Positions 56,501 through 64,000 of a stretch of 64,000 nucleotides of DNA are shown in pieces (the stretch's first letter is position 1; the number at the start of each line of letters is the position of its first letter). Under the pieces are notes generated by a model that was given only the letters and a program-made list of their open reading frames with translations, did no database searches and had not been told where the DNA came from. A program made the translations under genes and the position numbers. This DNA comes from Caenorhabditis elegans (taxonomy: Eukaryota; Nematoda; Chromadorea; Rhabditida; Rhabditidae), in assembly GCF_000002985.6 (NCBI RefSeq), contig NC_003279.8, positions 1,984,001 to 2,048,000 of the forward strand, given 5' to 3'.

Positions 56501-59500
56501 ATTCAGCATATTTCGATGTTCTCTTTATAAAATCTTACGTGCAATCTGTTCTGCATCGGCTTCTCGCAGAGGACTCCTATTCCGAGTGCCGGCATAGCCA
56601 ATAGTAGTTCGGGCCATTCGGACTGCATCCTGGACGGGTTGTGGACGAATATGAAAGACTCTGAAAAAAATGAAGGGTTTTTTGGATCCCGACCAAGGGT
56701 GTCGATTTTTCGATTTTTTTTAGAAAATCGAAAAATTTCGTGTTTTTTTTTCGATTTTCCAATTTCTCGATTTTTCGAAAAAATTAGCTTAATATTTTCG
56801 CCGTTATTCTTCTTTTTAGAGGAAATTTTGATGTTTTTTCTTATCAATATAAACAAAATTAGATTAAAAAAAATCAAATTTTATGGTTAATTTTTTAAAC
56901 AATTTTTTCGATTTTTCGATTTTCCAGAGAATCGAAAAATCGAAAATTTTCGTTTCTCAATTTTTCGATTTTCACCAAAAATATCGAAAAATGACACCCT
57001 TGATCCCGACACGAAAACCACCACCTAGTAGGCCTTCCACGAAGGCGCCACTCTCGCCCGCCCGCCCCACACTCCCGCCGCCCTCACACCATCGCCCTAC
57101 TAAAATTTTGTTTTGCAAATAAAATACACCATCGCTCCGCCCACTACACACACAAACTATAGCGTGACGCAGAAGCCGTGAAGTGTCGGCCGCGGCGGAA
57201 GTAGTGCTAGTTTCATTGACGTGAAGTAAAATGCCAAGTACGCAAACATGTTATATGACGCCAAAATGCACAGCAGTGTGATAGGGCGGGCGTGCGGAGT
57301 GTGCGGTAGTAGGGCGTGGTGTACACTATTCACGCCTCGGCTTCGTGGAAGGCCTAGCACCTACCCCGTGGCTACTTCATCGCGTGTAATTTGAGAGACC
57401 GGCGTATTCAGCGGTGTTGATGCACGAGGACGATCTGGACGTGGTGGTGGAACTGGATCTTCCAAATCCATCGGCTCGTGATTGGGAGTTGAACCACCGA
57501 ATGGAAGAGTGTAGGCCGGTGGTGCGCTTGGACCCTTTGGCGGAGAACGACGCGTCGCTTCCGAACGACCTCTGGATTGCGAGCGAGTCCATCTAGGCTG
57601 TGGTGGCGATATGTTGCGAATTGGCTCAGCTGGAGCTTCCGGGATAGAATCAGTTTCTCTGGAGGTTGGAGACGGGGCAGGAGGCTTTGATTGAGAGCTA
57701 GCACCGACTGGCGCCGCTGCTGCAGCTCTGGACCGAGACTCGTGATGGGATGAAGATCCTGTTCGAGCGTGCTCTGTTTGATGTTCTGAACGGTATTGTG
57801 CACTCCTTGGCACAGTTGCACGACTTCTGGACCGGGAGCGATGCTCGTTGTGGGATGCGTTTCCATTTTGAGCTGGAGGTTTTGCTGGAGCTTTTGACTT
57901 GAAATCAGTTGGAGAACCTCTGTGCTGGGATCCGGTGCCATTGCGGAATAGATTTCCGTTTTGACTTGAAGCTGGCGATGGAGCACCACGAGTTCCCATT
58001 GGTGTTGCTCGGCCATTTCTTGAACGATCTTGAACTGGATCCACTGGTGGTTGATAGCTTCTGGGCTGGGAGCGATCTCTGCGAGGTCTCGACGAAGATC
58101 TATTATCTTTCACAGTAGCGGGTGCATTCCTTGCTGATGGTGGATTCGCACAAGGATTCCATCCTCCTCCATTTTGATGGTGGTTCTGTGGCATCGGGTA
58201 GCCGTGAGGAGTGATGGGGCGTGCATTTTCCTGTGGTTGTGGAGCATAATGCTGATGATGTTCTTGTGATCCAGTCGGAGCATTAAAAAAGTATCCAGGC
58301 GGAATAACTGGTGGTGGCTGACTGAAATTGGCTGGAATCGGAAAGTCCAACGGCAGTGCCCGGAGATCTCTAGGAGCTAGTGTTGATGGTGGAGTCGGAG
58401 TTGTCCGTACAAGCGGTGTTGAAGCTCTCCGATGTTGCGGCTGATGTCGAGTTTGCTGCTCCTCTTCACCGTATAATGGTGTTCCGTACGACTGATGCTT
58501 TTCGTTAGCTTTCTTATATTTCAGATACTCGTCAAACTCGTCTCGCGTCGCGCCTACAATGAAAATGTTTCGGCAGCGGTGGGCTTCTATCGTCTTCATA
58601 CGATCTTGTCGGAGTTGTCGCATATTCTCCACAGTTCCTCGACATACTATGCCAGTGGATGGAGCTCTGTGCTCTACTAGTTCCATGAAGTCGACCACTC
58701 GCTTTGTGCATCCTTCACATTCGAACAAGTACACTTTCCTGAAATAAATACTGATATGATGACTGAATTTTAAGCTTAAAGGTGGACTACGCTCAGTGGG
58801 GAAATTGCTTTAAAACACGCCTATGGTACCACAATGACCGAATATCATGATAAAAAAATTCAAAAAAATTTTATATGATTTTTTGAAAATTGAAAAAATC
58901 TCAGTTTTTGCCTAATTCCTATTTGAACATCCGCCAATTGGATTTGCTCGATGGAGCGCGCTTGCGCGTTTTTAAAATTATTTATATATTTTTTTGTTGT
59001 TATTTTTCACCGATTTTTAATGTTTTCGGTGTATTTTTGCTTGAAATTGAGAGAAAAAGCCAAGATAAATGCAAATTTTTGATTAAAAAGCATGCTTACA
59101 GGCGTAAAAATAAAAAAAGTAACGCTTTTAAACTATTTCGAACATGAATTAATTAATTTCACTGAATTACGCCTGTCAGCGTGCTTTTTAATCGAAAATT
59201 TGCATTTAGTTTGACTTTTTCTCTCAATTTCAAGCAAAAATACACCGAAAACATTAAAAATCGGTGGAAAATAACAAAAAATAATATAAATAAATTTAAA
59301 AACGTGCAAGCGCGCTCCATCGAACAAATCCAATTGGCGGAAGTTTAAATAGGAATTAGGCAAAAACTGTGATTTTTCCAATTTTCAAAAAATCATATAA
59401 AATTTATAAATTTTTTTTGAATTTTTTAATCATGATATTTGGTCATTGTGGTACCATAGACATGTTGTAAAGCATTTTCCCCACTGGTGCTACTCCACCT

Positions 59501-59780
59501 TTAAGCTTAAAATAAACTTTTTTTGATTTCAATGATGAAAAAAACCTTCGAAAATCAAAATCCGGCGCCAAAACTTACGTGTGTGTCGAAAAATGGATGT
59601 GAGTGTCGGAAAGTGTGCCGACAAAGTCGCACTCATCGCCCCTCCGATTTTTTATGAATCGACATTTGAAGAAGTTCTTATTCTGCTCATAACCATGGGA
59701 ACTGCAACAACAAAAAAAACCTGTTTTTCTTGTTGAAATATTAGTATTACTCACATTAGTGTCTTAATATAATCTTCCAT
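50531..59780 (-). CDS. Unrecognised Pro/Ser/Arg-rich protein with N-terminal Cys/His region
   Basis: Six phase-consistent exons: 59755-59780, 59579-59701, 57365-58738, 56539-56660, 51684-52009, 50531-50710; 716 aa. Residues C22, C33, H43, H45, H49, then C57-x2-C60, H73 and C82, suggest one or two zinc-binding modules. Residues about 100-510 are low-complexity, rich in Pro, Ser, Gln, His and Arg, with SRSRSRAT and similar RS runs. Residues about 560-600 look helical and charged (PEERQKKKDDASLEIMRKIK). The C-terminal 60 residues are Arg/Asp repeats (RDDRDHRRDRDYDRR). The whole fits a nuclear RNA- or chromatin-associated protein, but that is inference. The start is the first ATG after a likely SL trans-splice acceptor. 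Intron 4 contains the MULE. Confidence 0.75.
50838..51558. mobile_element. Family H palindromic MITE, copy 1 (MULE-derived)
   Basis: The ends GGTGGAGTAGCACTAGTGGG and its complement carry CCGAATATCATGATAAAAAA next to them, as in the MULE at 52033-56453. The inner arms carry CCAATTGGATTTGTTCGATG. No coding region. Confidence 0.85.
52033..52928 (+). repeat. MULE left terminal inverted repeat
   Basis: Matches the complement of 55564-56453 with few differences. It contains its own internal palindrome (52230-52560, GATTTTCTTCAATTTTTGGG and complement) and a GC-rich GCGCCTTTTCGCAAGCCCGC-like stretch. Its inner end repeats the transposase start codon (52864) and the following codons. Confidence 0.85.
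53094..55628 (-). CDS. MULE transposase, apparently intact
   Basis: Thirteen phase-consistent exons, 650 aa: 55553-55628, 55164-55502, 55041-55113, 54888-54998, 54743-54835, 54571-54691, 54401-54526, 54095-54355, 53920-54046, 53770-53877, 53581-53724, 53397-53536, 53094-53327. Two introns use GC donors (AGAG|GCAAGT at 55552 and AAG|GCAAGT at 53396). A FLYWCH-like zinc region spans about 201-262 (GAPLVIFNNQSYRP, then C, C and DCDH). The MULE catalytic domain follows: D381 in HLDGKF, D443 in SDFEVASVNASRAVWP with GCWRHF (C464, H467), and E566 in FTNNPSE. No stop or frameshift was found. It should bind the element's ends and catalyse cut-and-paste transposition. Confidence 0.85.
55564..56453 (-). 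repeat. MULE right terminal inverted repeat with transposase promoter and start
   Basis: The transposase ATG (55628) and the first 20-odd codons lie inside the inverted repeat, so its promoter must too. The outermost bases lack about five positions present in the left end and in the family H MITEs. Confidence 0.8.
56694..57002. mobile_element. Family J hAT-like element with 8-bp target duplication
   Basis: The ends CAAGGGTGTCGATTTTTCGA and ATGACACCCTTG are flanked by ATCCCGAC at 56686-56693 and 57003-57010. The interior is CGAAAAATCG-type repeats. It lies in intron 3 of the 716-aa gene. Confidence 0.8.
57028..57357. mobile_element. Family K element at a splice donor
   Basis: The inverted ends TAGGCCTTCCACGAAG and CTTCGTGGAAGGCCTA bound a 330-bp, unusually GC-rich interior. 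Flanking CACCTA (57022-57027, 57358-57363) may be a 6-base target duplication. The right copy overlaps the donor of exon 57365-58738. Confidence 0.65.
58781..59499. mobile_element. Family H palindromic MITE, copy 2 (MULE-derived)
   Basis: The ends GGTGGACTACGCTCAGTGGG and complement match the MULE left end. TTTAAGCTTAAA lies on both sides and is itself palindromic, so the duplication length is ambiguous. It lies in intron 2 of the 716-aa gene. Confidence 0.85.
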
Positions 59781-59805
59781 ATGTCGCTGGTTGTGCTCTA
59801 TTGTG

Positions 59806-59816
59806 CTGAAAATTAG
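59806..59816 (-). promoter_or_regulatory. Likely SL trans-splice acceptor of the 716-aa gene
   Basis: CTAATTTTCAG on the minus strand is followed by 25 bases and then the first ATG (59780). No upstream exon with compatible phase was found. Confidence 0.45.
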
Positions 59817-59895
59817 AATTGTGTTGAGAGAATTGAGGGAAAAGGGTAGAAAATTAAGGCAAGGAATAGTGTAAACTCAAAAAGATGGTTTGGAA

Positions 59896-60003
59896 AAGGG
59901 GTGGGCGGCTAATAGCCGAATTAGCCGTTAGCCGAAAATTTTGAAAATCGGCTTTAGCCGAATTAGCCGTTAGCCAAAAAAAACGGTTAGCCGCCCACCC
60001 CTG
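59896..60003. mobile_element. Family I hAT-like element, 108 bp, exact 8-bp duplication
   Basis: GTTTGGAA at 59888-59895 and 60004-60011 flanks AAGGGGTGGGCGGCTAATAG...TTAGCCGCCCACCCCTG. The interior repeats TTAGCCGAA. Confidence 0.85.
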
Positions 60004-60038
60004 GTTTGGAAGAAGAAGAGCTTGGGAGCGAGGTTAAA

Positions 60039-60761
60039 GGTGGACTACACCCTGTGGGAAAATTGCTATAAAACACGACTATGAGGTCACAATAACCGAA
60101 TATCATGATAAAAAAAATTCAAAAATTTTCTAAATTTTATATGATTTTTTGAAAATTGGAAAAATCTCAGTTTTTGCCTAATTCCTATTTTAATTACCGC
60201 CAATTGGATTTGTTCGATGGAGCGCGCTTGCACGTTTTTAAATTTATTTAGTTTATTTTTTGTTATTTTCCACAGTTTTTTAATGTTTTCGGTGTATTTT
60301 TGCTTGAATTTTAGAGAAAAAGTGAAAATAATTGCAAATGTTCGATTAAAAACCACGCTTACAGGCGTAAATCAGTGAAATAAATTAATTCAGGTTTGAA
60401 ATCGTTTAAAAACGTTACTTTTTCATTTTTACGCCTGTAAGCTTGCTTTTTAATCGAAAATTTGCAATCAATTTGACTTTTTCTCTAAAATTCAAGCAAA
60501 AATAGACCGAAAACATTAAAAATCGTGGGAAATAACAAAAAAATAAACTAAATAAATTTAAAAACGTGCAAGCGCGCTCCATCGAACAAATCCAATTGGC
60601 GGTAATTAAAATAGGAATTAGGCAAAAACTGAGATTTTTCCAATTTTCAAAAAATCATATAAAATTTAGAAAACTTTTTTGAATTTTTTTATCATGATAT
60701 TTGGTCATTGTGGTACCATAGGCGTGTTTTAAAGCTATTTCCCCACTGAGCGTAGTCCACC
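60039..60761. mobile_element. Family H palindromic MITE, copy 3 (MULE-derived)
   Basis: The left end GGTGGACTACACCCTGTGGG resembles the MULE right end without its deletion. The arms carry ATCCAATTGG and GCGCTCCATCGAACAAATCC. Confidence 0.85.
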
Positions 60762-60789
60762 TTTAAGTTTAAAAACTAAAAATTTGAGA

Positions 60790-61270
60790 TTAGATTACAA
60801 AATGTTCAATCGTTGCGCCCGTGTTTTGTGTAAAATATTCCCATTGTGTGTACAATATTGTAAGAATACACTCAAAACAATTAGTGCTGCCTTGGCATTT
60901 GCAAAGAAATTCGAAAGTGTTACAGCACCCTTTTTATGAATATTCACGAAAAAAAATATGCGAGAAAAGTCGTCCGCTTTGCCAATAAATCGTGGCAAAA
61001 AGGGGAAGCAAAAACGAATAGATACGAGGCATGAGCGGAAGAAATTTCGTTCTCCTGAACAAAACTGAGCTTTCTTTCTCTCTTTCTCTCATCTTTTATA
61101 CTCGTTCTTTCACGGGGCAGATGGGCGTTTCGCCACATGACTTTGCGCAGTAACACGTGGCCTACATAATGACAGCTGCAATGAATAAAGAAAAATGGCA
61201 GAAATTTAATTATATGCATTTGAATGAAGCGAAACTGGAATTTTCCGACTAAAAATCATTGAAAATCGTG
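60790..61270. other. Intergenic, upstream of the 716-aa gene
   Basis: Short ORFs only. No splice-compatible extension of the neighbouring gene was found. Confidence 0.35.
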
Positions 61271-61284
61271 AAAAACTCAACGAA

Positions 61285-61375
61285 AAGCTACACGGTCTCC
61301 TCGGGTGGAAATTGCGATAGGGTGCGCTTGCTGCAGCTTCATTGCGTCCACCGAGATTTCACCGTTGAAGAGTGA
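61285..61375 (-). other. GC-rich exon-like island
   Basis: The minus strand reads ATGAAGCTGCAGCAAGCGCA and stays open for 21 codons (MKLQQAHPIAISTRGDRVAFR). Its base composition stands out from the AT-rich flanks. A first exon, non-coding RNA or regulatory element is possible. It could not be joined in phase to the 716-aa gene. Confidence 0.3.
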
Positions 61376-61379
61376 TTTC

Positions 61380-62270
61380 CCTCGATTTTTATTAGTTTTT
61401 CGTCGATTTTTCTATTTCAAAAATGATAACAATTATAAAGTAGACTGAACCGAAAGTGGAGAAACAAAAATTATCGGAAACCGTTCGGTGGAAATGCATA
61501 ACGAACTGTTTGAAAATAACAACTGAATTTTCTGATTTTTTAAAATTAAATTTTTATTTAAGTTTTTCTCATAACCTGCAATGATAACGTTTATAGAGCA
61601 AACTTTTGTCGTCATTTTAAGATATAATTCGTCTATGTACCTGTTGAAAGAACTCAGATCGAACTCTTTTTGTGAAATTCAGTTATAATTTTTCGTTAAA
61701 AAGAGGAGCTAAAAGTTATTAATCTGAATTAAAAAGAGTCGAGACAGTGAATCTAATTAATATTTGGTATTTTATTAGAGCAATACACGTATAAAACATT
61801 TTATTATGGGCTTTTCGGCTCCAATTTTGTTGGCACAATATTTTATTTCTTGCCACATACTGTACGTTTGGGTTTGTTTTTACGTGATCTTATGCTTACA
61901 AAATATTGCTCGCATGCTTACGTGTCTCTTATACTGACAAACCGTATTCTCTGATGCATACACTTTTTCTCTTATACTGACAAAATTCTCATTGTCCGTA
62001 TAAGAGAATACTCCCACTAATACAATTTTCTAAATTTTCTTTTTTTGTAAAAAAAAAATTTTTCACAGACATTTTCTAATAAATCAACTTGGATAAGTAT
62101 TCAAACCTGTTGTCTGATTAAAAAATGTTTCATTATTTTCTTCTGAAAGATTATATTCCGAAAGAGGAAGAATTTTTGTATCATAACCAGCAATAAATTA
62201 TGTGCTCGGTTATCTGTCGTTCACGAGAAGAACGAATCTAAAACGCAGTTTTTACGTATTTTCTCAAAAA
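61380..62270. other. Intergenic AT-rich DNA
   Basis: Contains two similar TCTCTTATACTGACAAA blocks near 61925 and 61970 and an inverted GTATAAGAGAATACTC. Nothing else was recognised. Confidence 0.35.
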
Positions 62271-62279
62271 TTTACGAAA

Positions 62280-62440
62280 TCCGCGCAAATTTTTCGATTG
62301 TTCGATTTTTTTTAAATCGAAAAACAAAAAATTTTCGATTTTTTGATAACCGAGAAATCGAAAAACGAAAAATTTTCGATTTTTTGAAAACCGAAAAATC
62401 GAAAAATTTTCGTTTCTCGATTTTTAAAAATTTTTAAGAA
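62280..62440. repeat. CGAAAAATTTTCGATTTTT repeats (family J-like interior)
   Basis: Three units of about 45 bases with AACGAAAAATTTTCGATTTT; similar to the interior of 56694-57002. Confidence 0.55.
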
Positions 62441-62445
62441 TTTTT

Positions 62446-64000
62446 AGAAGAGATTTCTATATGTTTTTTGCGAAGCGAACTTTAAATACCTAGTTTATTC
62501 CCCTACAAAAACCCCTTACAATAAGAAATGGGGGAAAAAAGTAGAGGTGGGGCCAACTAGGAGAAATCTTGAAGAGATCGGAGAATTGGGGGGAAAAACT
62601 AGAGGGGGACCAACTTTGGAGATCGGAGAATTATAGAGATCGGGATATTAGAGATCGGGGATGATAGAGATGGGGGTGGAGAGCTAGATTTAGAACCGGG
62701 AAGAGGAGATAAAGAAAAAACAACGTGATATGGGTGGGTTTGAAAGGAGGTAACAATCATATTAATTAATTAGGAAAAAATTTAAAAAAAAGGCGTATTT
62801 CGTCATAGTGTAAGACTGGGGCAAGGCGGAGAGGTCGGCGGTGGGTGGTCCTGAAATAAAACATTTAGCTGAAAAATTATCGGAATAACAACTTACAGTC
62901 AGTGGCTTAGGCAATTGCCTTACTTTCTCCAATTGAACACGATGAAACCGCGCTGAAAATATATTAATTATTAAAATTATTCGATAAAAAAGCTCGAAAA
63001 ACAAAAATAAAACTGTATCTGATAATGGATGATTAGGTACAGTAGAGCAACGAACGCTCTATCCGCGGAAAAAGGTGATTTTGGAAGAAGTTAGTGAATT
63101 GTAACCAACATATTTGATTTTAGAAAAATTCGGAGAATATTTTAAGCAAAAAAATATCGAAAATCGATGGGAAACTGAAGAAAATCGAATCGAAAAAAGA
63201 AAAATGGGCACACGAAAAGAGAAGAGAGAGAAGAGAGCGAGGTACGGTCACACTCGTTTCAACTGTGTGTGTTTTTTTTCCGTTTTTCGATTCGATTTTC
63301 TTCAGTTTCCCCTCGATTTTCGATATTTTTTTGCTTAAAATGTTCTCCGAATTTTTCTAAAATCAAATATGTTGGTTACAATTCACTAACTTCTTCCAAA
63401 ATCACCTTTTTCCGCGGATAGAGCGTTCGTTGCTCTACTGTACCTAATCATCCATTATCAGATACAGTTTTATTTTTGTTTTTCGAGCTTTTTTATCGAA
63501 TAATTTTAATAATTAATATATTTTCAGCGCGGTTTCATCGTGTTCAATTGGAGAAAGTAAGGCAATTGCCTAAGCCACTGACTGTAAGTTGTTATTCCGA
63601 TAATTTTTCAGCTAAATGTTTTATTTCAGGACCACCCACCGCCGACCTCTCCGCCTTGCCCCAGTCTTACACTATGACGAAATACGCCTTTTTTTTAAAT
63701 TTTTTCCTAATTAATTAATATGATTGTTACCTCCTTTCAAACCCACCCATATCACGTTGTTTTTTCTTTATCTCCTCTTCCCGGTTCTAAATCTAGCTCT
63801 CCACCCCCATCTCTATCATCCCCGATCTCTAATATCCCGATCTCTATAATTCTCCGATCTCCAAAGTTGGTCCCCCTCTAGTTTTTCCCCCCAATTCTCC
63901 GATCTCTTCAAGATTTCTCCTAGTTGGTCCCACTTCTACTTTTTTCCCCCAACTAGGTATTTAAAGTTCTCTTCGCAAAAAACATATAGAAATCTCTTCT
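62446..64000. mobile_element. Very large palindrome, right end beyond the window
   Basis: The arms 62446-63199 and 63282-64000 are complementary over at least 0.7 kb, around an 82-base loop. Each arm contains exon-like pieces. On the right arm, TTTTCAG then 63528-63583 and GTAAGT, and after TTATTTCAG a segment from 63630 with ACTATGACGAAATACGCC. It is probably a foldback element or the paired ends of a transposon; no transposase was recognised. Confidence 0.75.

Noticed and set aside
57408..58016. 202-codon ORF in a second minus-strand frame
   Set aside because: Overlaps the main exon 57365-58738, which alone keeps phase with its neighbours; Gln/Leu-rich shadow of a repetitive Pro/Ser/Gln region.
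62762..63718. Two identical 80-codon ORFs as independent genes
   Set aside because: They are the two arms of one palindrome; splice signals inside suggest the straight ORF is not the real reading.

Overview
The window is nematode nuclear DNA, almost certainly Caenorhabditis elegans. The signs are an AT-rich background, short and repeat-filled introns with TTTTCAG 3' splice sites, C. elegans-type palindromic repeats, a Tc3-like transposon, and two host genes whose worm orthologues I recognise (the p120 RasGAP gap-3 and the CREB coactivator crtc-1). From memory crtc-1 lies on chromosome I; the sequence itself does not prove that. No computation was run: gene models were assembled by hand from reading frame, splice consensus and phase.

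Layout. 1-4700 is intergenic repeat. 4723-26479 (minus) is a 16-exon RasGAP gene, predicted 928 aa, with SH2-SH3-SH2-PH-C2-GAP order. Its introns hold palindromic MITEs, a 1.6 kb Tc3-like transposon with two in-frame stops, and a 0.65 kb minisatellite. A possible alternative first exon lies inside it. 27-42 kb is an intergenic stretch dominated by three dispersed repeat families (A, B and C below) and GCCGAA-type satellites. 42407-49400 (plus) is crtc-1, 7 exons, about 494 aa. 50531-59780 (minus) is a 6-exon gene for a 716 aa Pro/Ser/Arg-rich protein with an N-terminal Cys/His region, which I do not recognise. 60.8-64 kb is intergenic and ends in a very large palindrome that runs off the window.

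The most notable object is inside intron 4 of the last gene: a complete Mutator-like (MULE) DNA transposon (52033-56453) with about 0.9 kb terminal inverted repeats and a 13-exon transposase gene that reads open from start to stop (650 aa, DDE-type residues, FLYWCH-like zinc region). Three palindromic MITEs nearby (50838-51558, 58781-59499, 60039-60761) share its termini, so it is a good candidate for the autonomous parent of that MITE family. The termini also resemble the TTTAAAGGTGG ends of several otherwise unrelated palindromes in this window.

The host genes are not an operon and their roles are separate: Ras inactivation, cAMP/AMPK/calcineurin-linked transcription, and unknown. What joins the window is transposon load. 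Family names A to L are local labels used only in this answer.
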